From contig NZ_JAHLQC010000006.1 in NCBI RefSeq assembly GCF_018918265.1, positions 1 through 64,000 of the forward strand: DNA of 64,000 nucleotides. Reading direction: 5' to 3'. The position numbers were made by a program, and so were the translations under genes. This DNA is from Falcatimonas sp. MSJ-15. GTDB lineage: Bacteria; Bacillota; Clostridia; Lachnospirales; Lachnospiraceae. Positions 28,621-38,337 of the stretch are shown here, piece after piece; the stretch's first letter is position 1, and each line of letters opens with the position of its first letter. Below the pieces are notes generated by a model that saw only the letters and a program-made list of their open reading frames with translations, made no database searches and was not told the origin of the DNA.

Positions 28621-28740
28621 ATATAAAGATTTTTAGCAAAAAGGAAACATTGCTAAATCGGGTTGGCATCATAGCTTGTACTGTATAGATAAGAAGTCTT
28701 TCATAAAATGTTTAATATAGAAAGACCTTTAGCCTGTGGC

Positions 28741-29496
28741 TTACAGATTGATATCAAGCTCAACAGGACAGTGATCAGAACCTGATATATCAGTATGAAT
28801 CTTAGCATCTATAAGTTTCTCATCAAGACTTTTTGATGTTATAAAATAGTCAATACGCCATCCTGCATTTTTCTCTCTTGCTTTGAAACGATATGACCAC
28901 CATGAGTATATATTCTCCATATCAGGATAAAAATGTCTGAAAGTATCAGTAAATCCTGCATTAAGAAGATTAGTCATCTTATTTCTTTCTTCATCAGTGA
29001 ATCCTGCATTACGTCTGTTAGTCTTAGGATTCTTAAGGTCAATCTCATTGTGGGCAACATTAAGATCACCACACAGGATAACAGGCTTCTTAGCGTCAAG
29101 AACTTTAAGATAATTAAGAAAATCATCCTCCCATACCATTCGGTAATCAAGACGCAATAGTTCATTTTTAGAATTAGGAGTATAACATGTAACCATATAA
29201 TAATTATCATATTCAAGTGTTATAACACGTCCTTCGTGGTCATGTTCCTCTATTCCTATTCCGTATGTTACATTAAGTGGTTCTTTTTTGGTAAAAATAG
29301 CAGTGCCGGAATATCCTTTTTTCTCAGCATAGTTCCAATACTGATAATATCCTTCAGGGTTAAAATCTATCTGTCCGGCTTGTAATTTGGATTCCTGGAT
29401 ACAGAAGATATCAGCATCGCATTCATTAAAAAAATCTGTAAATCCTTTTTGTACACAGGCACGAAGCCCATTAACATTCCATGATATTAATTTCAA
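28741..29496 (-). CDS. exoA: Exodeoxyribonuclease III family AP endonuclease
   Basis: A 251-residue Mg-dependent nuclease of base-excision repair that cuts at abasic sites. Motifs in order: [15 protein letters not shown], the catalytic Glu in [20 protein letters not shown], Asp/Asn in [20 protein letters not shown] and the closing GSDHCPVE. The start is a TTG at 29496 with GGAGG eight bases upstream; upstream codons lack family similarity. It is inserted, in the opposite direction, between spoVAC and spoVAD. Confidence 0.93.
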   Translation of the reverse strand: MKLISWNVNGLRACVQKGFTDFFNECDADIFCIQESKLQAGQIDFNPEGYYQYWNYAEKKGYSGTAIFTKKEPLNVTYGIGIEEHDHEGRVITLEYDNYYMVTCYTPNSKNELLRLDYRMVWEDDFLNYLKVLDAKKPVILCGDLNVAHNEIDLKNPKTNRRNAGFTDEERNKMTNLLNAGFTDTFRHFYPDMENIYSWWSYRFKAREKNAGWRIDYFITSKSLDEKLIDAKIHTDISGSDHCPVELDINL

Positions 29497-29740
29497 AATA
29501 TAGATCCTCCATAATATTATAATCTCTTTATATTTTATTATAAGTGCAAAGAGCAAAAAAATAAACTGAAAAATATAGCAAAAAATAAACTGAAAAATAT
29601 TTGATGTAGGATTAAAATTATGTTATAAATTAACGTGTCAATACTGATTATGCCAGAACTCTAAGATGTATAAGTTTTGTATTGACACTCATTAATGATT
29701 AGTGTTTGCAATATAAGTTCAATAATTACTAATCAAATAT

Positions 29741-29815
29741 ATTAGTCAACTACCAACCACCTAAAGATAGTGGGAGGAGTCTATGACAAACGAAAGGATT
29801 TTATATATGAATTGG
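29741..29815 (+). repeat. Direct repeat 1, upstream of and into capA-like gene
   Basis: About 75 bases starting at ATTAGTCAACTACCAACCAC and including a CCACC-TAAAG-GTGG-like hairpin, a GGGAGGAG SD and a start codon. The same sequence recurs at 31147-31218 with about ten differences. It resembles IS200/IS605 end hairpins, which is inference. Confidence 0.8.
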
Positions 29816-31150
29816 ATAAACAAAGAAACTAAAGGTGCAAAAAGTAATATGTGTAGTATGTTTAAAATTAAAAAATATGTCGCTGCTATTATAATGGTAT
29901 CTCTTGTATGTGCCGGCTGTGCGAATAAGAGTGTTGATATGTCTGATACATATACGACACAAGCTGTAAAAAGTGAAGATGAAATCATAAATGGAAGTAC
30001 GAATAGCAATTATACTAATGAAAGCAGTGAATATAATGGTGGATATGGAGGTATATCAGGTAATAGCGGAAGCACAGATATACAAGACGAATCGCAGCCA
30101 GACAATGAAGTGTCAATTGTGATGGTCGGTGATGTATTATTACATACACGAGTTGCTGAGAGTGGAGTGAGGGATGATGGTACATATAATTTTGATGCAT
30201 TATTTATGAATGTAAAAGATGATATAGAGAGTGCAGATATAGCAATTGCCAATCAGGAAGTTATTATAGGTGGAAGTGAGCTTGGAATATCAGGTTATCC
30301 TGCATTCAATGCACCTTATGAGCTTGGTGATGCACTTGTTAATGCAGGATTTGATATTATTCTTCATGCAACTAATCATGCACTTGATAAAGGTAGTGCC
30401 GGAATTAATAATTGTATTAATTATTGGAGAGAGAATCATCCGGATATAGCTTTCCTTGGAATAAATGATAGTGAAGAGACTAAGAATAACATATATGTTA
30501 CTGAAAAAAATGGTATAAAGATTGCAATTCTTAATTATACTTACGGAACTAACGGAATTCCAATGCCTGAAGGCATGCCTTATGCTGTTAATCTTCTTGA
30601 TGAAGAACAGATAAGAAGTGATATTGAGAGAGCACATACAATGGCAGATTTTGTGATTGTTTGTCCACATTGGGGTACAGAATATGTTCTTAATGAGACT
30701 GATGAACAAGAGTATTATGCTAATCTTTTTAATGAATGTGGAGTAGATCTTGTAATAGGAACTCATCCACATGTTATGGAACCTGTTAAGTGGATTGAAG
30801 GGGAGAATAATAAGACTCTTGTGTATTACTCACTTGGTAATTATGTTAACTGGACATCAGATTATGGCGATGGAATATCTAATCGTATGGAAGGAATGAT
30901 GGCAAAAGTTAATATTGTAAAGAATGAAGATGGAAGTGTAACAATATCTGATTATGAAGCTGAACCGGTAGTATCACATGTTAACGAAGGATTTGGTAAT
31001 GTTACGGTATACAGACTTAGTGATTATACAGATGAGTTAGCTTCACAGAATGCAATAATTACACAGGATCAGTCATTCTCTAGAGAGTATCTTGTTAATC
31101 TGTATAATCAGATTGCAGAATCATCAGATAATCTCAATAAAGTTAATTAG
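29783..31150 (+). CDS. CapA-like (poly-gamma-glutamate synthesis type) lipoprotein
   Basis: A protein of up to 455 residues. A signal peptide (KIKKYVAAIIMVSLVCAGC) ends in a lipobox Cys, and a Ser/Asn-rich linker follows. The CapA domain (about residues 105-390) has VMVGDVLLH, a metal-binding NQE, ATNHALDKG, CPHWGTEY and GTHPHVMEP-like residues: the metallophosphatase-like fold. Start is ambiguous: the ATG at 29783 has a strong SD but lies in a repeat, whereas 29849 or 29858 give a normal signal peptide. The true role is unclear; no capB/capC neighbours are present. Confidence 0.85.
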   Translation: MTNERILYMNWINKETKGAKSNMCSMFKIKKYVAAIIMVSLVCAGCANKSVDMSDTYTTQAVKSEDEIINGSTNSNYTNESSEYNGGYGGISGNSGSTDIQDESQPDNEVSIVMVGDVLLHTRVAESGVRDDGTYNFDALFMNVKDDIESADIAIANQEVIIGGSELGISGYPAFNAPYELGDALVNAGFDIILHATNHALDKGSAGINNCINYWRENHPDIAFLGINDSEETKNNIYVTEKNGIKIAILNYTYGTNGIPMPEGMPYAVNLLDEEQIRSDIERAHTMADFVIVCPHWGTEYVLNETDEQEYYANLFNECGVDLVIGTHPHVMEPVKWIEGENNKTLVYYSLGNYVNWTSDYGDGISNRMEGMMAKVNIVKNEDGSVTISDYEAEPVVSHVNEGFGNVTVYRLSDYTDELASQNAIITQDQSFSREYLVNLYNQIAESSDNLNKVN

Positions 31151-31218
31151 TCAACTGCCAACCACCTAAAGGTAGTGGGAGGAGCCTGTGACAAACGAGA
31201 ATTTTATATATGAATCGG
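31147..31218 (+). repeat. Direct repeat 2, downstream of the capA-like gene
   Basis: Second copy of the repeat at 29741-29815, starting inside the last codon of the capA-like gene and again containing GGGAGGAG and a start (GTG) that opens only a 19-codon frame. The following 31219-31490 holds an imperfect 35-base repeat (AGTGCGTAAT... near 31375 and 31444) and no gene. Confidence 0.8.
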
Positions 31219-31490
31219 AGAATATTATTAAGATAGATATAGCTTAAGTAAAAGTCCGGTGTAACGAATTTTTTACAGATAAAATAAATAAAAATCTACA
31301 TACTGCAAATAATAATCCTATATATCTAAGAAAAGGTAGATTAGTCAGGCTTTTTTATAAGCTGGATAAAGGTAGTGCGTAATCATCTAAGTCCTAATAA
31401 AAATAATAATGGTTATGTAATTTACAGTAATTTGATTATGAGAGTGCGTAATTACCTGGATCTTAATACAAAGAATAAGGAGTGAAAAAT

Positions 31491-32534
31491 ATGAGTCAGT
31501 ATGTGGGTATGCAGAGTATAGTGTATGATAAGCCACCTTATATTACTGAGGTGGCTTCTGTTGTTGGTAAGAAAGAAGGGGACGGTCCTATAGGACATCT
31601 CTTTGATAAGATTAGTGATGATGACAAGTTTGGTAAGGATAATTGGGATGAAGCAGAGAGTGAGATGCAGCGTCAGACACTTGAAGTATTACTTAATAAA
31701 GCGGCAATGACACCGGCACAGATTAGATATATATATGCAGGGGATCTTCTTGGACAACTTATAGCGACATCTTATGGTGTAATGGATTATAATATTCCAT
31801 TATTTGGTCTGTATGGAGCATGCTCGACATTTGGAGAAGCGATGGCATTAGGTTCTATGGCTGTTGCAGCCGGATATGCCAATCATATTGTTGCAATGGC
31901 ATCAAGTCATTTTTGCAGTGCAGAGAAACAGTTTCGTTTTCCACTTGAATATGGCAATCAGCGTCCACTGTCAGCAACATGGACGGTAACAGGTTGTGGG
32001 GCAGCAGTTATCAGTGCCGAGCCATCGATAATAGAAAAAAGAGATATTGCAAAGCGTAAAGTTCACATAAAAGGCATTACAACAGGTAAGATAGTGGATT
32101 ATGGTGTTAAAGATTCGATGAATATGGGAGCAGCAATGGCACCTGCCGCCTGTAATGTTATCAGCCAGAATTTTAAGGATCTGTCAATTGATGAGAGTTA
32201 CTATGATCTTATAATAACAGGTGATCTTGGTGAAGTCGGTAAAGAGATAGTTATTGATCTTGTAAAAAAAGAAGGATATGACATATCAAGAGTATATTCA
32301 GATTGTGGAATTAGAATATATGATGAAGTAATTCAGGATACGCACAGTGGAGGAAGTGGCTGTGGATGTAGTGCTGTTACATTCTGTGCTCAGATATATA
32401 AGAAGATAATGGATGGCAAGTTAAATAGAGTTTTGTTTGTTCCAACCGGAGCACTTTTGTCACCGATTAGTTTTAATGAAGGTAGAAGTGTTCCGGGAAT
32501 TGCACATGGCATAATTATCGAAGCAGAGAATTAG
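31491..32534 (+). CDS. spoVAD: Stage V sporulation protein AD
   Basis: A 347-residue protein with a thiolase-like fold that binds dipicolinic acid in Bacillus. LFGLYGACSTFGEAMALGS, ASSHFCSAEKQFRFP and GDLGEVGKEI are recognisable. Start: the ATG at 31491 with AAGGAG eight bases upstream. It is the first gene of the second half of a split spoVA locus; spoVAC ends 3.4 kb upstream. Confidence 0.95.
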   Translation: MSQYVGMQSIVYDKPPYITEVASVVGKKEGDGPIGHLFDKISDDDKFGKDNWDEAESEMQRQTLEVLLNKAAMTPAQIRYIYAGDLLGQLIATSYGVMDYNIPLFGLYGACSTFGEAMALGSMAVAAGYANHIVAMASSHFCSAEKQFRFPLEYGNQRPLSATWTVTGCGAAVISAEPSIIEKRDIAKRKVHIKGITTGKIVDYGVKDSMNMGAAMAPAACNVISQNFKDLSIDESYYDLIITGDLGEVGKEIVIDLVKKEGYDISRVYSDCGIRIYDEVIQDTHSGGSGCGCSAVTFCAQIYKKIMDGKLNRVLFVPTGALLSPISFNEGRSVPGIAHGIIIEAEN

Positions 32535-32673
32535 ATATAATAATATATATAACGAAAAAATGTATAATAGTGAAACTTTGACTTTGCAAAGAGTGAAGAG
32601 AAATTCTATTATATGTTTGTAAATATAAGTTTCGTAAATGATTAGATAAAAAGAATTATAAGGAGAAAAAAGC

Positions 32674-33036
32674 ATGAGTATGACATATATAACAGTATTT
32701 GTAACTGGTGGGATAATATGTGCATTAAGTCAGCTTCTTATGGACAAGACGAAACTTTTGCCTGGAAGAATTATGGTTATACTTGTATGTCTAGGATGTC
32801 TTCTTGGAGCTTTGGGTATATATGAACCATTTCTTGAATTTGCTAAAGCAGGAGCAAGTGTTCCACTTATAGGTTTTGGTAATAGTTTGTTCAAAGGTGT
32901 AAAAGAAGCAGTTTTGGCAGAAGGATTTATTGGATTGTTTAAAGGTGGATTTTCAAAATGTTCCGTAGGAATATCAGGAGCACTTATTATTGGCTTTGTG
33001 GCATCACTTATATTCGATTCCAAGATGAAAAAATAA
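32674..33036 (+). CDS. spoVAE: Stage V sporulation protein AE
   Basis: A 120-residue membrane protein related to SpoVAC: VTGGIICALSQLL and AKAGASVPLIGFGNSLFKG are the shared signature. It forms part of the DPA channel complex. SD: AAGGAG before the ATG at 32674. A 139-base gap follows spoVAD. No spoVAF or spoVAEA is seen. Confidence 0.92.
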   Translation: MSMTYITVFVTGGIICALSQLLMDKTKLLPGRIMVILVCLGCLLGALGIYEPFLEFAKAGASVPLIGFGNSLFKGVKEAVLAEGFIGLFKGGFSKCSVGISGALIIGFVASLIFDSKMKK

Positions 33037-33137
33037 ATGAGTGAAAAATAAAAAGATAAAATCAGAAAGTGAAGAGCAGAAAATAATAAGTAAAAAGATA
33101 AAATCAGGGAATAGAAAAGTGAAAAATAATAAAAATA

Positions 33138-33170
33138 AACCCGACAGAAAACAAAAATTTCTGTCGGGTT
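33138..33170. terminator. Shared terminator between spoVAE and the PBP gene
   Basis: AACCCGACAGAAA (33138-33150) pairs perfectly with TTTCTGTCGGGTT (33158-33170), with T-rich ends toward both sides. It ends two converging genes. Confidence 0.88.
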
Positions 33171-33177
33171 TGTTAGT

Positions 33178-35988
33178 CTATTCGTTTACTTTATCATCTG
33201 ATTTATTAGTATCTCCACCTGAATTAACACCACCATTAGTATTATTGCTGCCATTATTATTATCATTATCGGAAGCAGAGGTTTCTTCAGAAGGTTTAGT
33301 AGGAGTCTCTTCTGTAGAATTGTTAGGCTTAGTGGCATCAGTACTAGGTTTGGTTGTATCGTTAGGTTTAGTAGTATTCTCAGTACCAGGTTTTGTCTCA
33401 CCTGCATCAGTAGTAGCTTCTGGTGTTGTAGTACCAGGTGCAGCTGTGCCACCATGAAGATTACATGTCTGTGACAGATAATCGTCTGGAAGAACATATT
33501 CGGCATCGGTTGTAGAATCATTTTTGCCGCCTTCTTTTTGAATAAAGATACGTTCAACTTTGCTAGGACATGTATCAGTAGCAGGAAGACCGGATTCTTC
33601 ACAGACAGTAACTTTTACATGTGTGTTACAGTATTCTGTAGGTACAGTATCCTTGGTAAAATATTCTGTTTTTATGCAGCTTCCACGAGGATCACAATCA
33701 CATAACCCTTCAACCGGAAGAAGTCCTGACTGACTACAGATCTGAACTGATACGATATCATCAGGTTTTTCAAACTCTTTAGTAGGAAGTCCTTCATGAA
33801 TTCGTGTCATAACTTTGCTCCATGTTGATGCTGCTACACTTACCCATGAATTAGGAAGTGTGGATGTATCATCATATCCAAGCCATACAGAACCTGCATA
33901 ATAAGGTGTATAGCCGGAGAACCATAGATCGTAAGAACTTGATGTTGTACCTGTTTTACCGGCAACATGCTGACCACTTACAGCAGCACGACCACCAGTA
34001 CCATTAGTTACAACACTTTCTAATGCACTTGTAAGAAGCCATGCAGTTGATTCTTTGATAACGGTATGAGTCTCAGGTTCAGTATTATCAATAAGAACAT
34101 TGCCATCGTGATCAAGAATCTTAGTATAGAATTTTGGTTTGGTATATGTTCCATTATTAGCAATAGCTGCATAAGCTGCAGTAAGTTCTAAGTTAGTTAC
34201 ACCTTTTGTAATACCACCAAGAGGAAGAGCCTGAACAACATCGTGGCTTGTTCCGATTGGTTCATCGGCACTTACAAGAGTAGTAAATCCGTATTTTAAG
34301 AGATAATCAAAACCAAGTTTTGGTGTAAGTTCTGTCATTAATTTAACTGCAGGTATATTTCTAGACCATGCAATTGCATATCTTATATCCATAAGACCTT
34401 TGTATGCACCATCCCAACTGGCAACAGGCTTGCCGTCTTTGTAGTAGAATGGAGCTTCATCTATAACAGATGCTAAAGACATTCCGGCTGAATCAAGAGC
34501 TGCAGAGTATACTGACAGTGGTTTAAATGTAGAACCGGGCTGTCTTGTAGTATCAGTAGCTCTGTTAAGTGTAAGACTTCCAAGTTTTTCACCACGTCCA
34601 CCGACAATAGCCTTAACTTCACCGGTATAAGGATCCATAATAGTCATAGAAGCTTGTGGCTGTAGTGTATAAGATAAAGCTTCACCAAGATTCTCTTCTC
34701 CATTAGCAAGCATTGCTGCTTTGAATGTCTCTACATCAGCAAGAGCTTCTTCTTCACTATCATATATAAGTTTGTATGCAGCTTGACCAAGTTCATTTTG
34801 AAAATATACTTTAAGATTCTGTTCAGAATAGTTATTAATGTTACCTGAGGAATCTTTGGTTGATAATCTGTAACTTATTGAGTAATATTCTACATTATTA
34901 AAGTTCTCAGGATTATTGAATTCTTCGTCAGCAATAGCCTGTATAGTTGAATCCTGTGTTGTATAGATGCTTAAACCACCTCTGTATACAAGATTATAAG
35001 CTTCGTTTTCAGTATAGCCTTTGAGAGTAACAAGATCATCAACAACCTGTTGTGTAAGTTCATCAACAAAGTATGTATAATAAGATGTCTCTTCGTTATC
35101 AACACTTACAGCACCGATTCGTTCATATACAGCATCACTGTCAGCAATAGCTTCATCGTATTCTGCTTGTGTAATATCTCCTTTTTTCTTCATCTTATTA
35201 AGAACTTCAAGACGTCTCTCTTTGTTATTGTCAGGATGTCTGATAGGATTATATTTAGATGGGTTCTGTGTTATTGCTGCAATAACAGCACATTCAGACA
35301 GTGAAAGTTCGCTGACTGATTTACCAAAATAGCTATTAGATGCGGCTTGAACACCAAGAGTATTATTACCAAGGTTAATTATATTAAGGTAATATTCAAG
35401 AATCTCAGATTTGTCCATTTGTTTTTCGAGCTGTAATGCGAGATACTGTTCCTGAATCTTACGTTTTAATGATTCTGCGAAAGTGCTTTCGTCAGCACCA
35501 ACATTGAACACGGCATTTTTGAGCAGCTGCTGGGTAATGGTACTTGCACCCTGTGAGAAGTGACCACCATTCTTAACACCTAATACAAAGGCTCTGGCAA
35601 TACCTTTTATATCTACACCATTATGTTCATAAAAACGGGTATCTTCAATATCAACAAAAGCCTTCTGAAGATTGACAGGAATCTCATCAATGGTTGCATA
35701 TACTCTGTTAGCACCACTGGCAACAAGAGTTTCTATCTCTGTTCCATTATTATCATATACGCTTGTGGAGTAACCACTTGGCATAACATTAATAGATGAT
35801 ATGTCTGGTGCTGTATCAATAATACCTTTTATAATACCAATTCCTGTGCAAGCAATAGCAACAAGAGAAACAAGCAGGCAGATGATTACAATATTAAAAG
35901 CAGTGACAGTACACTTGCTTTTTACTTTCCTGGAAGTTTTGGAAAGTTTTTTTTGTCTGTCTCTTGCACCTTTCTTTCCATAATTCAT
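33178..35988 (-). CDS. Class A penicillin-binding protein (PBP1A-type)
   Basis: A 936-residue bifunctional peptidoglycan synthase. Basic cytoplasmic start, one membrane helix (about 30-52), then the glycosyltransferase with EDTRFYEHNGVD and QGASTITQQLLKN. The transpeptidase carries the Ser nucleophile in PGSTFKPLSVY, SRN and KTGTTSS. A 100-residue Thr/Pro/Asn/Gly-rich tail ends the protein, as in many Lachnospiraceae. It polymerises glycan strands and crosslinks them outside the membrane. AGGAGG precedes the ATG at 35988. Confidence 0.95.
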   Translation of the reverse strand: MNYGKKGARDRQKKLSKTSRKVKSKCTVTAFNIVIICLLVSLVAIACTGIGIIKGIIDTAPDISSINVMPSGYSTSVYDNNGTEIETLVASGANRVYATIDEIPVNLQKAFVDIEDTRFYEHNGVDIKGIARAFVLGVKNGGHFSQGASTITQQLLKNAVFNVGADESTFAESLKRKIQEQYLALQLEKQMDKSEILEYYLNIINLGNNTLGVQAASNSYFGKSVSELSLSECAVIAAITQNPSKYNPIRHPDNNKERRLEVLNKMKKKGDITQAEYDEAIADSDAVYERIGAVSVDNEETSYYTYFVDELTQQVVDDLVTLKGYTENEAYNLVYRGGLSIYTTQDSTIQAIADEEFNNPENFNNVEYYSISYRLSTKDSSGNINNYSEQNLKVYFQNELGQAAYKLIYDSEEEALADVETFKAAMLANGEENLGEALSYTLQPQASMTIMDPYTGEVKAIVGGRGEKLGSLTLNRATDTTRQPGSTFKPLSVYSAALDSAGMSLASVIDEAPFYYKDGKPVASWDGAYKGLMDIRYAIAWSRNIPAVKLMTELTPKLGFDYLLKYGFTTLVSADEPIGTSHDVVQALPLGGITKGVTNLELTAAYAAIANNGTYTKPKFYTKILDHDGNVLIDNTEPETHTVIKESTAWLLTSALESVVTNGTGGRAAVSGQHVAGKTGTTSSSYDLWFSGYTPYYAGSVWLGYDDTSTLPNSWVSVAASTWSKVMTRIHEGLPTKEFEKPDDIVSVQICSQSGLLPVEGLCDCDPRGSCIKTEYFTKDTVPTEYCNTHVKVTVCEESGLPATDTCPSKVERIFIQKEGGKNDSTTDAEYVLPDDYLSQTCNLHGGTAAPGTTTPEATTDAGETKPGTENTTKPNDTTKPSTDATKPNNSTEETPTKPSEETSASDNDNNNGSNNTNGGVNSGGDTNKSDDKVNE

Positions 35989-36160
35989 ATTTAAAAGCCT
36001 CCTAATTTTTTTGACTTATGTCCATTGACTTATTATACCAAAAATAAAATAGTCTGTACATTAAAATATGTTTTTGTTAAAATAAATTAAGAAATGAAAT
36101 TACTTTGTAACATATATAGTTTTGACACTAAAAAATAATTTATACAGTGAGGTTTAATGT

Positions 36161-36811
36161 ATGGCTGATAATATAAAGATAGTATATGATGGCGGAAAAG
36201 GTGAGATAATTGAGAAAAAATCACGCTTCATAGGTGAAGTATGGCCAATCGAGACGGAAGAAGATGCAATAAGAATAATAGAAGCAACTAAGAAAAAGTA
36301 TTGGGATGCAAGGCATAACTGTAGTGCTTTTGTAATAGGCGAAAATAATGATATACAGAGATATTCTGACGATGGAGAACCACAGGGAACAGCCGGTAAA
36401 CCTATGCTGTCTGTTCTGTTAAATGAAGGGATACATGACTGTCTTGTAATAGTAACAAGATATTTTGGCGGAATCTTACTTGGAACAGGAGGTCTTGTAA
36501 GAGCTTACCAGCAGGCAGCTAAAGAGGCACTTGATAATGCACGAATAGTTGTAAAACAAAAAGGTGCAAGTTATAAAGTTACAACTGATTATAATGGTAT
36601 AGGTAAGCTTCAATATATAGCAGCACAGAATAACATAACAATAATGGATACAGAGTATTCTGACAAGGTAGTTGCACACTGCCTATTAAAAAATGAAGAA
36701 CTTAACGCATTTGAGAAGAAGATGACAGAAGCCACTAATGGCAAAGTAACCATAGAAAAAGAAGAAGATATGGAGTTCGCCATATCAGACGGAGATGTCA
36801 TCGTATTCTAA
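36161..36811 (+). CDS. YigZ/IMPACT family protein
   Basis: A 216-residue protein of the conserved YigZ (YvyE) family. The N-terminal domain shows KKSRFIGEV, DARHNCSAF and SDDGEPQGTAGKPM, then VTRYFGGILLGTGGLVRAY. The family's biochemical role is unsettled (translation-related; a peptidase role was proposed for some). SD: GTGAGG before the ATG at 36161. Two repeat elements follow. Confidence 0.93.
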   Translation: MADNIKIVYDGGKGEIIEKKSRFIGEVWPIETEEDAIRIIEATKKKYWDARHNCSAFVIGENNDIQRYSDDGEPQGTAGKPMLSVLLNEGIHDCLVIVTRYFGGILLGTGGLVRAYQQAAKEALDNARIVVKQKGASYKVTTDYNGIGKLQYIAAQNNITIMDTEYSDKVVAHCLLKNEELNAFEKKMTEATNGKVTIEKEEDMEFAISDGDVIVF

Positions 36812-36820
36812 AGAGTATAC

Positions 36821-37036
36821 ATTTAAAAATCTCATAAGGGAAGTTATCTACACTACGTCAGGATTAATATATATCAACAAAAACACGCTCTCGCTAAATG
36901 TCCATCGTAACGGTACTAAGTTTGTTCTACACCTACGGTGTATAACGCACTAAGTGCCGACGATTACCATATTGTTTTCTTTTGATATATATTAATCCTG
37001 ACGTAGTGAATATAGGTTTTTTAGAGATTTTTAAAT
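36821..37036. repeat. Long-hairpin repeat element, copy A
   Basis: Outer arms ATTTAAAAATCTC (36821-36833) and GAGATTTTTAAAT (37024-37036) pair perfectly. Inner arms of 26 bases (36851-36876 and 36983-37008) also pair perfectly. Between them lies a core beginning CAACAAAAACACGCTCTCGC, a variable small hairpin (TACACC-TAC-GGTGTA), then CGCACTAAGTGCCGACG and ATTGTTTTCTTTTGA. It begins 9 bases after yigZ. Confidence 0.9.
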
Positions 37037-37176
37037 GGCTTATTGGCTTACGATATACAATTATGCTAAGTTTTAGTATTATAACTTGTTGGTTTTTACT
37101 TTCATAGATTTGTAGATTTTTTAAGTCTTTCACGTAAAAAAATATATAAAGGTATATATTTTACGAAAACATAAAT

Positions 37177-37383
37177 GCGAAACTCATCGAAACGTAGATT
37201 GGATTGTCAGAATATAAATAGCATCAAAAGAAAACAATGTGGAAGCCGTCGGCACTTAGTGCGTTGAAAGGCAAAGACTTTCAACAAACTTAGTACCGCT
37301 ACGGCGAACACTTAGCGAGAGCGTGTTTTTGTTGATGCTATTTATATTCTGACAATCTTTGGTATGTTGTATTGGAGTTTCGC
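37177..37383. repeat. Long-hairpin repeat element, copy B (inverted relative to A)
   Basis: Outer arms GCGAAACTC (37177-37185) and GAGTTTCGC (37375-37383); inner arms of 24 bases (37203-37226 and 37333-37356) pair perfectly. The core is the reverse complement of copy A's core with high identity, but the small central hairpin differs (TTGAAAG...CTTTCAA) and the arms differ in sequence. The 37037-37176 gap is AT-rich with no gene seen. Confidence 0.9.
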
Positions 37384-37404
37384 TCAAAATGTATATTTTG
37401 GCAA

Positions 37405-37439
37405 AACAAAAGCAAGGAACGATAATCCTTGCTTTTGTT
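37405..37439 (-). terminator. Terminator of the typA-PAP2 operon
   Basis: AACAAAAGCAAGGA and TCCTTGCTTTTGTT pair perfectly; the T-rich side follows on the minus strand, just after the PAP2 stop. Confidence 0.75.
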
Positions 37440-37441
37440 AG

Positions 37442-38335
37442 TTATAGATTTTTATTGAAAACTTTTTTAATGATAATTGGATATACATATGCAAGCCAAT
37501 TATCATTAAAAAAGTAACGCACTGTGTTGGCAATCATTCCTTTGCCTGTAACAAGTGGAAGTAATGTTTTTATTACAACGATGCCTGCCATGCCAAGAAT
37601 AACCTTGATAATGTGTAATGGTATAGATTTACAAGATGTATTAAATCTAACATAATTCTTTTCAAGATAGAATCCGGCAAAATATCCAATAGCACCACCA
37701 AGTGTTACAAAACTGTCTTTTGCAAGAAAAGGAGTAGTATTGCCTGTCTTGACAAGGACGAAAGTATATATGATAAGGCACAGACATATAATAATGGCTG
37801 ATATAATAAATATACGTTCACGTCTTATATTAGCAGATATTGTATTATAGAATCTATCAACAAGGATACTTAATACTAATGCTATTGCAAAAGCTGTAAG
37901 AACATCCTTTGGAGAATGAACTCCAAGATACATTCTTGACATACCTACAAGTATTATGATGATGCCAGATATAATAATGTATATTCTTTTCTTAAGTGAG
38001 AAAGCAAGAGAACTATATATAGATGTAGCACCTTGCGTATGTCCGCTTGGAAAAGAGTATCCGGTTGCAGCTTTCACTGCACTGTCAACCGGATGAAGTC
38101 TTTTGTCTGTCAAAAAAGGCCTTTTTATTCTAAAAGTAACCTTAAGTGACTGGATAAGAATACCAGATAAGAAGTATGAAAAACATGCTTTATATCCATA
38201 TTCTTTATTAAAACACCAGTAAGTTATACATATAAGTGATACAAGAATAAGATCCTGACCAAAATATGTTATGAACTGTACTAATATATTAAGCGGAGTA
38301 GTCCTTAAATTTTGAAGAAGATACAAAAAATCCAT
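37442..38335 (-). CDS. PAP2-superfamily membrane phosphatase
   Basis: A 297-residue integral membrane protein with the PAP2 catalytic triad motifs: KVTFRIKRPF (motif 1), SFPSGHTQG (motif 2) and SRMYLGVHSPKDV (motif 3). Probable substrates are lipid phosphates such as undecaprenyl diphosphate or phosphatidate; the sequence does not say which. About 7 helices. It begins 2 bases after the typA stop and is likely co-transcribed with it. Confidence 0.9.
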   Translation of the reverse strand: MDFLYLLQNLRTTPLNILVQFITYFGQDLILVSLICITYWCFNKEYGYKACFSYFLSGILIQSLKVTFRIKRPFLTDKRLHPVDSAVKAATGYSFPSGHTQGATSIYSSLAFSLKKRIYIIISGIIIILVGMSRMYLGVHSPKDVLTAFAIALVLSILVDRFYNTISANIRRERIFIISAIIICLCLIIYTFVLVKTGNTTPFLAKDSFVTLGGAIGYFAGFYLEKNYVRFNTSCKSIPLHIIKVILGMAGIVVIKTLLPLVTGKGMIANTVRYFFNDNWLAYVYPIIIKKVFNKNL

Positions 38336-38337
38336 AA

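Noticed and set aside
29682..29717. Promoter TTGACA ... TATAAG before the capA-like gene
   Set aside because: The spacer is 24 bases, too long for a normal sigma-A promoter.
33041..33457. Plus-strand frame of 138 codons after spoVAE
   Set aside because: It crosses the shared terminator and is antisense to the low-complexity tail of the PBP gene.
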